This document shows positions 16,659-24,878 of a stretch of 42,762 nucleotides of DNA, one piece after another; position 1 is the first letter of the stretch; every line of letters starts with the position of its first letter. Below the pieces are notes generated by a model. The model saw only the letters and a list, made by a program, of their open reading frames with translations, did not search any database and was not told where the DNA came from. This DNA comes from Promethearchaeota archaeon (lineage in GTDB: Archaea > Asgardarchaeota > Lokiarchaeia > Sigyniarchaeales > SOKP01). The stretch is from contig JAHPYZ010000039.1 in NCBI GenBank assembly GCA_019058425.1, positions 1-42,762 on the forward strand, read 5' to 3'. The position numbers and the translations under genes were made by a program.

Positions 16659-16962
16659 GCTTCACCTAGGAAATAAATTAATTTAAATAATTGATTTGTA
16701 TAACAGAATAATTTCTTATTACATTAAAAATAGATGATTATATCTTATTATCATTTTTTTTATTGTAGTTTTTTCTTATTCCATTAAATTTGTTATCATA
16801 ATGTGATCATTTACTGAAATTTGTTATAATAACAAATACTTAAATACAAATTCTGTTATCAAATAATTATAACTTTTGTATAATATAATAAAGAATATTA
16901 TAATCTACAAAATAAAAACATAAAGTTACTACAAAAAATGATAAAAAAAATGGTGTAAGAAT
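16659..16962 (+). promoter_or_regulatory. Chemoreceptor upstream region with three 31-bp-spaced AAATTTGTTAT repeats
   Basis: AAATTTGTTAT occurs at 16786-16796 and 16817-16827, and AAATTCTGTTATC (one extra base) at 16848-16860. The starts are exactly 31 bp apart, three helical turns, so a bound protein would lie on one DNA face. The middle copy extends into a 19-bp palindrome with 9-bp arms (ATTTGTTAT-A-ATAACAAAT, 16818-16836). They lie 100-180 bp before the chemoreceptor. A/T-rich promoter-like sequence follows (16877-16905). I infer operators; the binding protein is unknown. Confidence 0.55.
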
Positions 16963-18702
16963 ATGAACATTGGAAGAAGAATGGTTTTTGGATTCACTGT
17001 TCTGATATTATTGTGTACTGTAATAGGAATCGTTGGAATTTTTCAAATAAATGCTGTCAATGCAAATATTCAAACAATAACTAATAAATACCTTGTAACA
17101 GTTGAAGATTCAAGAGAGATTAAATATCATGGAGATGCAATGTCCCATTTGATGCATGAATATGAATTAGGAGAAATAAATGGTACAGAAATTGCATTTG
17201 ATGATGAAACAGAAGAATTAGATGAGCACCTAACAGAATTAGAACTTAAACTTCCTGAATATGAACATGAATTAGAACATATTAGAGAACACTATGTGAT
17301 AATGACAAATACATGCAAAGCCCAAAATACTGGTATGTTTGATTTATTTGATGAGGCTTTTGAAGATATACATTATGTCCATGAAAGTGTTGAATCTTGG
17401 GAAGCGAGCGTCTTTTACATAATCAATAATGCTCAATCTAATTTTACTATAGAAACTGCTAATTTCATGTTATATCTTAGAGATGTTGAAGAACATGCAA
17501 TGCATGAATATATTTTAAATAGAGAATTAGGAGCTAATGTTGAAGCAATAACAGATGCTCAAACTGAATTCAGTAGTTTAATACCAACATTAAAAGCAGA
17601 TTCAAATGCTTCAATGGTTGCAGAAATTGATACTCTTTTATATTGGCATGAAAGAACTGATGGTGAAGGTGCTGTTGACAGAATTTTAGAATTGATTTCT
17701 CATTACGATGATTCTTGGGAAGCCAGCGAGGTTCTTGAAGACAATTATGATGAAATGAAAGAACACTTGGAAGAATTGGTCGTTTTACTTAATGGAGCAG
17801 TTGATGGGGCAGTGAATAATGCCAATTTTACTGTTTTTACAGCAATATTGGTTAGTATTATAAGTCTAGCAGCGGCAGTAGTATTAGGTATAGCAATCGC
17901 AATCCCGACAACTAGAGGGATAGTAAAGGTTACCAATAATATGGAGAGAGTTTTAGCCGCAGGATCTAATGCAAGTGTTAATGTGGCAAATATGGCAACC
18001 GAATTAGCTGCCAGTGCGAGTGAGGTAAATGCCGCATCTGAAGAAATTGCTTCTACAACACAAGAAGTCTCTATGAATACGCAAGGTCAAGTAAATTCAC
18101 TTGTAGAAATCAGTAAAATGTCGAGCAATATCAATGATCTTTCTCATCAGATCATGAAGTCAACAAACGATATCAATAGAATAATGGATCTGATAACAAG
18201 TATTTCAGATCAAACCAATTTATTAGCACTCAACGCAAGTATCGAAGCAGGAAGAGCTGGTGAACATGGTCGGGGCTTTGCTGTAGTGGCGGACGAGGTT
18301 CGAAAACTTGCTGAAGAATCTAAAAACGCAACTGACGATACTGCGAGTCAAGTATTAGATATAACCAACCGTATTAAATCCACAGTTGATTTGATAGGAT
18401 CTATAACCCAAGATATTGAAAGTGCAACTTCAGCTGGTGAAGAAAATTCAAGGGCACTTGAAGGTATTAGTGCTTCTTCAGAACAACAAACAGCTTCGAT
18501 GGAAGAAATAACAGCAACTGCTAATAAACTTGGTTCTCTAGCAGAAGAACTAAAGAACCAATTAAAAGAACACGGAGATAATGGAAAAGTCAAACCTCAA
18601 ACTCAAAAGTCTGAGAAAACCGGTAAAGCTCCAAAAAGAAGAATTATGAAAGTAGCTACTACTTTGAAAAAACCAAAACAAATTGAAACTTATGAAGAAT
18701 AA
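16963..18702 (+). CDS. Methyl-accepting chemotaxis protein with duplicated helical sensor
   Basis: A 579-aa chemoreceptor. TM1 is res ~8-29 and TM2 ~289-316, so res 30-288 are outside and helical. This sensor looks duplicated: MHEY at 64-67 and 180-183, and SWEAS at 145-149 and 251-255. The C-terminal signalling domain has the standard hairpin tip [20 protein letters not shown] (416-435), followed by [15 protein letters not shown], where CheA and CheW bind. Little space lies between TM2 and the coiled coil ([12 protein letters not shown]), so a canonical HAMP domain seems absent. The C-terminal tail is Lys-rich, without a CheR-docking pentapeptide. GGTG (16952-16955) precedes ATG by 7 nt. No che genes are near, so its partners lie elsewhere. 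Confidence 0.9.
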   Translation: MNIGRRMVFGFTVLILLCTVIGIVGIFQINAVNANIQTITNKYLVTVEDSREIKYHGDAMSHLMHEYELGEINGTEIAFDDETEELDEHLTELELKLPEYEHELEHIREHYVIMTNTCKAQNTGMFDLFDEAFEDIHYVHESVESWEASVFYIINNAQSNFTIETANFMLYLRDVEEHAMHEYILNRELGANVEAITDAQTEFSSLIPTLKADSNASMVAEIDTLLYWHERTDGEGAVDRILELISHYDDSWEASEVLEDNYDEMKEHLEELVVLLNGAVDGAVNNANFTVFTAILVSIISLAAAVVLGIAIAIPTTRGIVKVTNNMERVLAAGSNASVNVANMATELAASASEVNAASEEIASTTQEVSMNTQGQVNSLVEISKMSSNINDLSHQIMKSTNDINRIMDLITSISDQTNLLALNASIEAGRAGEHGRGFAVVADEVRKLAEESKNATDDTASQVLDITNRIKSTVDLIGSITQDIESATSAGEENSRALEGISASSEQQTASMEEITATANKLGSLAEELKNQLKEHGDNGKVKPQTQKSEKTGKAPKRRIMKVATTLKKPKQIETYEE

Positions 18703-18724
18703 AATAGGTGATTATTAAATATCA

Positions 18725-18735
18725 TTTTTTTTTTT
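18725..18735 (+). terminator. Poly-T terminator of the chemoreceptor gene
   Basis: Eleven T in a row, 23 bp after the stop codon at 18702; typical of archaeal U-tract termination. Confidence 0.5.
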
Positions 18736-18823
18736 AATTAAAAATATTAATATCATAATTAAGGTAAGAGTCAAAAATTACGCGTATCAAAAAAAAAAAG
18801 CAAATCCTATAAATCCCTTCCAT

Positions 18824-18859
18824 AAATAGGGGTTTATCTACTAAGATAAACTCCTATTT
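18824..18859. repeat. 16-bp inverted repeat (hairpin) with 4-nt loop and T-rich tail
   Basis: Left arm 18824-18839 (AAATAGGGGTTTATCT) pairs with right arm 18844-18859 across an ACTA loop; all 16 pairs are Watson-Crick except one G:U (18831:18852). A T-rich tail follows. AAATCCC at 18811-18817 could instead pair with GGGGTTT at 18829-18835, which would break the main stem, so two alternative folds exist. It looks like a bacterial-type intrinsic terminator or processing signal, unusual in a genome otherwise using plain poly-T. Confidence 0.55.
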
Positions 18860-19047
18860 TATTTTATTATATATAATAATGAATTCGATTGTTTTTATAA
18901 ATTAAATTTAAATATAGTTTTAATAATTTTCTTAATTAAAGTCTATACTATTTATTATAATTTTTAAATTTCTTTTACAAAATCTTATAATAAAAAAAAG
19001 AACCAATTAAATAAGGAATAATAGTAAGTTATGGAGATAAATATAGA

Positions 19048-19776
19048 ATGGCAAAAAAAAATAAATCAAATGAGAAGGAAAGAATTACTATATTAGTATC
19101 TGACGAAACAAAGAATAGATGGCAAGATTTTAGTAAAAAGAAGAAATATTCTACATTATCAAAATTAATAAGAGAATCTGTAGAATTTTATATGGATTTT
19201 AGTTCAAAACCAAACCCCATAACTACTATTTCAAAATTATCACATGATTTAAAAGAACCCTTAACTGCAATTAAAGGTTTTTCTCACTTATTGATTGAAA
19301 ATTATAGAGATAAACTTGATTGGGGAACTTTAACAAAAATGAAACAAGTCTATGATCAAAGTCTTATTCTTGAAGAAATTATTAAAAGTGTATTAGATAG
19401 TTATCAATATGAGAAAGTTCAGTATGATATAATGATTGTTGATGATGATGCTTCCACTAATAATGTATTACTTGATTTTTTTCAATTAAAAGGATATTCA
19501 TGTAAAGATTTTATTTCAGGTTCAAGAATTTTTAAAGAATTGGAATTAAATAAGCCTAAAATAATCCTCTTAGATATTATATTGCCTGATATTAATGGGT
19601 ATGAAATTTGTAAGAAAATAAAATCAGATGAAAAATATAATGATATTCTTATTTTTTATATATCTGCCGTTCCGGAAAGTGAAATTATGCAGTATATGAA
19701 AGAAACCATGGCAGATGGGTATTTCTTGAAACCTTTTAATTTCCTTGAATTCGAAAAATTATCTAATTATTTATAA
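19048..19776 (+). CDS. RHH - DHp (HisKA) - receiver fusion protein without ATPase domain
   Basis: A 242-aa protein with three parts. Res ~10-50 are a ribbon-helix-helix DNA-binding domain (strand ERITILVSDE, helices TKNRWQDFSKKKK and LSKLIRESVEFYM). Res ~60-118 are a histidine-kinase dimerisation helix pair with the H-box LSHDLKEPLTAI and His66. Res 126-240 are a receiver domain with acidic pair Asp132/Asp133, phosphoacceptor Asp176 (IILLDIILPDINGYE), Ser206 and Lys228 (FLKPFN). There is no HATPase domain, so it cannot phosphorylate itself and must be phosphorylated by another kinase, most obviously the convergent one whose end is 1 bp away. A phospho-controlled DNA-binding regulator is inferred. 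The order of domains is unusual to me. Confidence 0.78.
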   Translation: MAKKNKSNEKERITILVSDETKNRWQDFSKKKKYSTLSKLIRESVEFYMDFSSKPNPITTISKLSHDLKEPLTAIKGFSHLLIENYRDKLDWGTLTKMKQVYDQSLILEEIIKSVLDSYQYEKVQYDIMIVDDDASTNNVLLDFFQLKGYSCKDFISGSRIFKELELNKPKIILLDIILPDINGYEICKKIKSDEKYNDILIFYISAVPESEIMQYMKETMADGYFLKPFNFLEFEKLSNYL

Positions 19777-19777
19777 A

Positions 19778-21217
19778 TTAAGCTTTATATAATCTCAAAG
19801 TAAAAGTAGATCCACAATTTCTACCAGGTGATTCAACAAATAATTGACCTTCATGTAATTCTACAATTTCTTTAGATAAATAGAGTCCAATACCAGTACC
19901 ATCAATATCAACATTTAAATTTTTACCATACCTTTCTATTTTTCCAAATGGTGTGAATAACATTTCAATCTCTTCTTTAGTTAACCCTATACCATTATCT
20001 TTAATTCTTAAATCTACATGATTATTATTTTCAATTGTACTTATTTGAATTTCTCCCTCAGGTGGAGTATTTTTTATAGCATTTGAAAGAATATTTATTA
20101 TAACTTGTTCTATTCTAAAGCGATCAATGTTCAGAAATAAAGAGTCAGATAATTCTGATTTTAATGTTAAATTACGTTTTATAGCTAAAATAATGATCTC
20201 ATCAATACATTTTTGGATTACTTCAGAAAGGTTTGTTTTCTTCCTTTTTATTACAAACTTTCCAGATTCTAAAATCGAAGTATCTAAAATATTCTCAACT
20301 AATGCATTTAGTCTCAACCCTCCTTTATGAATTGTATCAATAAATCGAATTATACGAGAATTGATATGATTTTTATAATTCGCTAAAAGGTGTTGAGTGG
20401 CACTTTGTATTGAATTTAAAGGTGTTTTTAATTCATGTGAAACTCGTGTAATTAAGTTTTTTCTAAATTGATCAAGTTCCTGTAATTTTTTGTTTTCTTC
20501 TATTACCATTTTTTCTGCTTTAACTTTTTCAGTGATATTTTTACAATAATTTATAATTCCTATCATGTTTGCAGTATCTTGATCAAATAAAGGAAAAGAG
20601 AAAATTTCTACCCAACCAATTTCATTATTATTCTTATTATTTATAGCATGAATTTTACTTTTTATTAATTTATCTTTAATTAGACTTAAATTGGGACAGT
20701 CTTCACAGTTTATATTCCTATTTTCATAAATTTCATAACATTTTTTCCCAATTATTTGATTTTTATGAGAATACCATTTTTCAATTGTAGGATTTATATG
20801 TAAAATATTAAGATCTTTATCAAGTACTACTATTCCATCTTGAATACCAGAAAATAAATCATAAGCTCCAGATATTAATCGTAAATATGTTTGTTCAGAT
20901 TCTTTAATTATGCGATCAAGAATTACTTGCTTTTTAATAATAAAATTTCCAAAAATATAGATAATGACAAAAAAAGTAAAAATAATCAGATATGTCCAAA
21001 ACTCATGAAAATTTAAAGTAAAAATTGATTTATGTAAATCTCCTCCATGATGAACAGAGAGATCGATTAATGTATAAATTGTTAGAATTATTAAAATGGA
21101 GATGATTAATGCTAATTTTAACTTTTTTAACAGAAGTTTGGTTTCTTCTTTTAAATTTACGGCAAGAAAAGACTTATATTCTCTGATTTGATCAGAGTTA
21201 TTTTTTTTGTTAGTCAT
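19778..21217 (-). CDS. Membrane PAS sensor histidine kinase
   Basis: A 479-aa kinase. Two N-terminal helices (res ~34-54 and ~74-95) flank a short outside loop (~20 aa, VHHGGDLHKS). A PAS domain follows (~118-230) with GKKCYEIYENR and NCEDCP (Cys160, Cys171, Cys174), a common redox- or metal-capable PAS variant. Then come the H-box ITRVSHELKTPLNSI with His261, N-box IINILSNAIKNTPPEG, G1 DNGIGL, F-box LFTPFGKI and G2 GTGIGLYLSKE, all intact. It should autophosphorylate. It converges tail-to-tail with the RHH-DHp-receiver gene, so the two form a likely pair. No receiver of its own. ATG 21217 is preceded by GAAGGG (about 4 nt away). Confidence 0.92.
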   Translation of the reverse strand: MTNKKNNSDQIREYKSFLAVNLKEETKLLLKKLKLALIISILIILTIYTLIDLSVHHGGDLHKSIFTLNFHEFWTYLIIFTFFVIIYIFGNFIIKKQVILDRIIKESEQTYLRLISGAYDLFSGIQDGIVVLDKDLNILHINPTIEKWYSHKNQIIGKKCYEIYENRNINCEDCPNLSLIKDKLIKSKIHAINNKNNNEIGWVEIFSFPLFDQDTANMIGIINYCKNITEKVKAEKMVIEENKKLQELDQFRKNLITRVSHELKTPLNSIQSATQHLLANYKNHINSRIIRFIDTIHKGGLRLNALVENILDTSILESGKFVIKRKKTNLSEVIQKCIDEIIILAIKRNLTLKSELSDSLFLNIDRFRIEQVIINILSNAIKNTPPEGEIQISTIENNNHVDLRIKDNGIGLTKEEIEMLFTPFGKIERYGKNLNVDIDGTGIGLYLSKEIVELHEGQLFVESPGRNCGSTFTLRLYKA

Positions 21218-21550
21218 CCCTTCTTCAAATTAAATTCAATAAAATAAATTTAAACCTTTAAAATTAAACCCTTAAGGTGTCAAAATGCTCTCTTAATGCT
21301 CTTAATTCAGTAGTATCAGAAGTGTTATTTATATCTTTTTAAAAGCTTAATTGAGAAGGATATAAGTAATTTAAAGACTTTTTCTAACTAAACTATATAA
21401 TAATTAATTTAAAATATATATTCATATTTTCATAAAGAAATAGTAAAAGGTATTTTTACTACCTGTTGATAAAATTAGTTAAGTATTTGAAAAGAAGATT
21501 CATAAGTATCAGAATTAAAATATCAATAATTTTAGGAAGAGAGAAAAAAT
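21218..21550. other. Intergenic region between divergent kinase and flavoprotein genes
   Basis: No gene is visible. Direct repeat AATGCTCT occurs at 21284-21291 and 21295-21302, one helical turn (11 bp) apart, upstream of the kinase gene; it could be an operator but may be chance. A Shine-Dalgarno-like AGGAAGAG precedes the TTG start of the flavoprotein. The rest is AT-rich promoter spacer for both divergent genes. Confidence 0.35.
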
Positions 21551-22951
21551 TTGGTTGAAAAATGTGATATTCTTATTGTTGGTGCTGGAACGGCGGGTAC
21601 ATATTTAGGATGGCTTCTTGCTAAGAAAGAATTATCTGTAATTATTATTGAAAAGGATAAGAGAGAAGAAGTTGGAAAAAGACTAGATGTGATTCATTTC
21701 GAGTCCGATAGAGTTGAAAAAGCGGGGATTCCACCATTTCAAGTCGGACAACCTGATTGTATTGAAATTAGAGATACTTCTATAGCGGTCACACCCGATT
21801 TTAAGACAGAAATTAAAATACGATCACTTCAAACAATAGTAAGACTGACTCCTTTTCTAAATCGGATCTATAATGTTCTTGAGTCAGATGGTGCAATAAT
21901 AGATTTTTCATGTGAATTTAAAAAGTGTATTTTTGAAGGGAATCAATTAGTGGGCCTTATTGCTAATAAAAAAGGTAAGAGTGTAGAATATAGGGCAAAA
22001 TTAATCATTGATGCATCAGGTAAGAATGCCGTGATAAGAACTTCCTTACCAGAAGACTATGGAGTTGAAACTTTTAAATTAGGTCCTAACGATGTTATGT
22101 ATGTTCTTTTACAATATATTAAATGGAAGAATCCACAAGAACCCCATCCAGTACCAGACACAGGGTATCAATGGTGGTTATTATGGTTTGGTCCCTCTTA
22201 TGAAAAAGAAGGTGCAATCCTAGGAGTAGGGCAACCTGGATCATTTGACAATGCTCGATTAGCTCGAGAGGATTTTTTAAAAAGAATGAAACTTCCACCT
22301 TATGAGATCACTAAAAAGGAACAGGGAAGCACTCCTTATAGACGTCCTCCATATTCTTTAGTAGGAGATAACTTTTTATGCATTGGAGATGCTTCAGTAA
22401 TAACGTATCCTTTTTCAGGTCATGGAGTAACTGCAACTTGGATGTTATGTATGATTGCCTTGGAGGTTATAGAAAAAGCGCTTAAGAATGGAAAAGAATT
22501 AAGTACAGATATTCTCTGGGAAATCAATGTGAAGTATTTTAGAGATCAGGGAGCAAAATTTGCCAGCCTTTTTACTCAATTATCTGGAGTTTTGAATTTT
22601 GATGAAAAGGAATGGAATTACTTTTTAAAAAAGGGATTAATTTACCAAACTGGTGAGGCAGATGATATTCCTGAACCTAATAAAGAATATGAAGAAGAAA
22701 TGAGCGCAGGTGAAATGCTGAAATTTATTTTTAAAATTTTAGGTGGATTAATCCGAAGAAAATTATCATTTAAACATATGAGAAGATTATTGCAAGCTAA
22801 TGGTCTTGCTGGTAAGATAAAAAAGCATTATGAGAACTATCCTGATAACATAAAAGAGTTTGATATTTGGGTCAAAAGAGCAAAAGAATTATGGGATCAA
22901 AAAAAAGTGGCAATTAAAAATCTTTCTACAGTACAAATTGAATATTATTAA
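21551..22951 (+). CDS. Geranylgeranyl-reductase-family FAD-dependent oxidoreductase
   Basis: A 466-aa flavoprotein. The Rossmann loop DILIVGAGTAGTYLGWLLA (res 6-24) ends in an acidic IIIEKD strand that binds the ribose of FAD. A conserved CIGDASVITYPFSGHGVTAT segment (~res 277) is the second FAD motif typical of the GGR/digeranylgeranylglycerophospholipid reductase group. In archaea such enzymes saturate isoprenoid chains of membrane lipids, but related ones act on other substrates; the C-terminal ~120 residues are helical and not diagnostic. Start TTG 21551 is chosen because the Rossmann motif begins at once and AGGAAGAG is correctly spaced. It stands alone upstream of the sugar locus and is probably not part of it. 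Confidence 0.78.
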   Translation: MVEKCDILIVGAGTAGTYLGWLLAKKELSVIIIEKDKREEVGKRLDVIHFESDRVEKAGIPPFQVGQPDCIEIRDTSIAVTPDFKTEIKIRSLQTIVRLTPFLNRIYNVLESDGAIIDFSCEFKKCIFEGNQLVGLIANKKGKSVEYRAKLIIDASGKNAVIRTSLPEDYGVETFKLGPNDVMYVLLQYIKWKNPQEPHPVPDTGYQWWLLWFGPSYEKEGAILGVGQPGSFDNARLAREDFLKRMKLPPYEITKKEQGSTPYRRPPYSLVGDNFLCIGDASVITYPFSGHGVTATWMLCMIALEVIEKALKNGKELSTDILWEINVKYFRDQGAKFASLFTQLSGVLNFDEKEWNYFLKKGLIYQTGEADDIPEPNKEYEEEMSAGEMLKFIFKILGGLIRRKLSFKHMRRLLQANGLAGKIKKHYENYPDNIKEFDIWVKRAKELWDQKKVAIKNLSTVQIEYY

Positions 22952-23068
22952 AATTATTAATTTATTAGGATTTTTTACAATAACTTCATTTATGAACTAT
23001 TTATAAACAATTATAAAGATTAACGTTTAAAACATATTTAATATTTAATTTTTAGAAAAAACATACTT

Positions 23069-23099
23069 CTCAAAAATACCAATTATAGATGTTTTTGAG
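23069..23099 (+). promoter_or_regulatory. Inverted repeat (candidate operator) before the sugar symporter
   Basis: CTCAAAAATA (23069-23078) and TGTTTTTGAG (23090-23099) form 10-bp arms with one mismatch-type pair, separated by 11 bp. The centre lies ~40 bp before ATG 23124, close to the AAAGGAG ribosome site. Position and symmetry fit a repressor operator for the transporter; the regulator is not known. Confidence 0.4.
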
Positions 23100-23123
23100 G
23101 AACAAAGAAAGGAGTTTTAAAAA

Positions 23124-24545
23124 ATGTCAGAAGTTAGAAATGAAGAGATTAGATATAAAAAACGTATCATGGCTTCATATGGGTCGAGAGAGCTTTTTGG
23201 ACAATGGATTAGCGCTGCTTTTGGATTTTATGTATTCTTTTTTTATGAAAACGTAATTCAATTACCTGTAACCTTAGCAGCTTTAGCATTTACGTTATAT
23301 TCAATATGGAATGCTGTAAATGATCCTTTTATTGGTTGGTTAATGGAAAAAATTCATATGCCTTGGGAGAAAAAAGGATATAAACGATTTCCATGGATGC
23401 TTATTGGCGCGATTCCTTGGTTGATATCATACTTATTAATCTTTCTCGTACCAACAGCTTGGCATGCAGATCCCATAGGAAATCAATGGCTAATCTTCGC
23501 GTGGTATTTAGGAACACTCATTCTTTATGATACTTTATTGACTTTATACGATGTAAACGTGATTTCTCTATACCCTGACAAATTTAGAGGATTGAAAGAA
23601 AGAAGAACGGTTCAAGGGTATGGAACGATACTTGGAATTTTAGGTCTTGTTCTTGCATTTATTCTACCCTCATTATTCTTCATAGAGGAAGGTGTCGCTC
23701 AAACTTATGTAAACGCAGCTATTTTTAGTGTAATTTTTGGCTTTATCTTGTTCTTGTTTGTTATTCCAGGAGTATATGAAGATGATAAAGTTAAAAGTCT
23801 TTATCAACAAAGAAAAGACACTAATCAAGTTTTTGAAGTAGAACCATTTATAAAATCTACTGTGAGGGTTTTTAAAGATAGAACATTTATGATGAAGGTC
23901 ATATTTTTCTTTGGATATCAAGTAGGAGGAGTAATGATACAAACATCCGCTTTATACGTATCATTTAATCTACTACTTATGGGTGATGAAGCAATTATAT
24001 TCTTATTAGGTGCAATGCTCCTTGGTGCACTCATTTCAACACCCATATGGACTTTAATTGCTCATAGAGTTAATGATAATAGAAAGATGAGTATAGCTGC
24101 AGGTATATTATTGTTTCTAACCTTTATACCCTTGATTTTTGCTCCAGATTTAATAAGTTGGACAATCTTTTTACTGTTTTTTGGTATAGGGATAGGAGGA
24201 CATTGGTATGTCGATCCTCCCACAATGGGAGATGTCCTTGATGATATTGCTGTTAGAACTGGAAAAAGTCAGCAATCAATATATTATGGATTTCAATCAT
24301 TCATCATAAAGTTTGGGCAATCATTTATCGCTATAACTATAGCATTGAGCCATGTGTTTACAGGTTATGTACCTGGTCAAGCTGTGCAAGACGGATTAGC
24401 TTTATTTGGAGTCAGAATTCACACAGCGATAGTACCTGCGATTCTCGTTCTAATTACATTAATCTTGTTCTGGAGATACTATAAGCTTACACCTGATATT
24501 GTTGCTGAAAATAGGAGGAAACTAGCTGAAATGGGTTTAAGATAA
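23124..24545 (+). CDS. GPH-family (MelB-like) sugar:cation symporter
   Basis: A 473-aa MFS-type transporter with ~12 helices. The N-terminal motifs are those of glycoside-pentoside-hexuronide:cation symporters: YSIWNAVNDPFIGWLMEK in helix 2 and the following loop, GYKRFPWMLIGAIPW next (the usual GKRRPW), and NDNRKMS in the central loop. A YVDPPTMGDVLDDI segment stands where family members carry D-x-x-D near helix 10. The family couples Na+ or H+ to uptake of sugars, glycosides or uronides. AAAGGAG 9 nt before ATG gives a firm start. It opens the sugar locus; the KDPG-type aldolase starts ~330 bp downstream on the same strand. A T9 run follows. Confidence 0.88.
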   Translation: MSEVRNEEIRYKKRIMASYGSRELFGQWISAAFGFYVFFFYENVIQLPVTLAALAFTLYSIWNAVNDPFIGWLMEKIHMPWEKKGYKRFPWMLIGAIPWLISYLLIFLVPTAWHADPIGNQWLIFAWYLGTLILYDTLLTLYDVNVISLYPDKFRGLKERRTVQGYGTILGILGLVLAFILPSLFFIEEGVAQTYVNAAIFSVIFGFILFLFVIPGVYEDDKVKSLYQQRKDTNQVFEVEPFIKSTVRVFKDRTFMMKVIFFFGYQVGGVMIQTSALYVSFNLLLMGDEAIIFLLGAMLLGALISTPIWTLIAHRVNDNRKMSIAAGILLFLTFIPLIFAPDLISWTIFLLFFGIGIGGHWYVDPPTMGDVLDDIAVRTGKSQQSIYYGFQSFIIKFGQSFIAITIALSHVFTGYVPGQAVQDGLALFGVRIHTAIVPAILVLITLILFWRYYKLTPDIVAENRRKLAEMGLR

Positions 24546-24878
24546 ATCTATTTTTCAAATTGATCATTATTGTCAATCTAGAAAGTAGATATTAACCTTT
24601 TTTTTTACATTTTTTATTCTTTATTAGTTAAAATCGTCTAAATTATAAAACCAAGTAAGTTTAATGAATCTTATTATTCTTTATTTTGGTTTGTTTGCTT
24701 ATAATACTGTAAATAATAATGAGTTGGATCAGCTTAAGAAAAAAAGTTCCAAATCACTCCAAATTATTATACTAAAGGTTCATGTTGTATATAAGATCAA
24801 AAAGGGATAATTTAAAAAAACGATATATAATTTCTATATTCAATTAATTATATTAATATATTTTTATCGTGGTAAAAT
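24546..24878. other. Intergenic region before the aldolase: terminator and direct repeats
   Basis: A T9 run (24598-24606) likely ends the symporter transcript. Direct repeat TCCAAAT occurs at 24748-24754 and 24758-24764, 10 bp (one turn) apart. A TATATAA element is near 24788. The aldolase start is preceded by GTGGTAAAAT, much like the glycyl radical enzyme start. No gene is visible. Confidence 0.4.
24598..24606 (+). terminator. Poly-T terminator after the symporter
   Basis: Nine T, 52 bp after the symporter stop, with a second T-run just downstream. Suggests that the aldolase has its own promoter. Confidence 0.45.

Larger units (their letters stand above)
18703..19047. other. Intergenic region with poly-T tract and strong hairpin
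   Basis: No gene is seen. A T11 run at 18725-18735 is a likely terminator for the chemoreceptor. It is followed by a 16-bp stem-loop at 18824-18859 (described separately) and then ~190 bp of AT-rich spacer up to the RHH-DHp-receiver gene. A purine-rich stretch lies just before that gene's start, with no clear Shine-Dalgarno. Confidence 0.45.
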
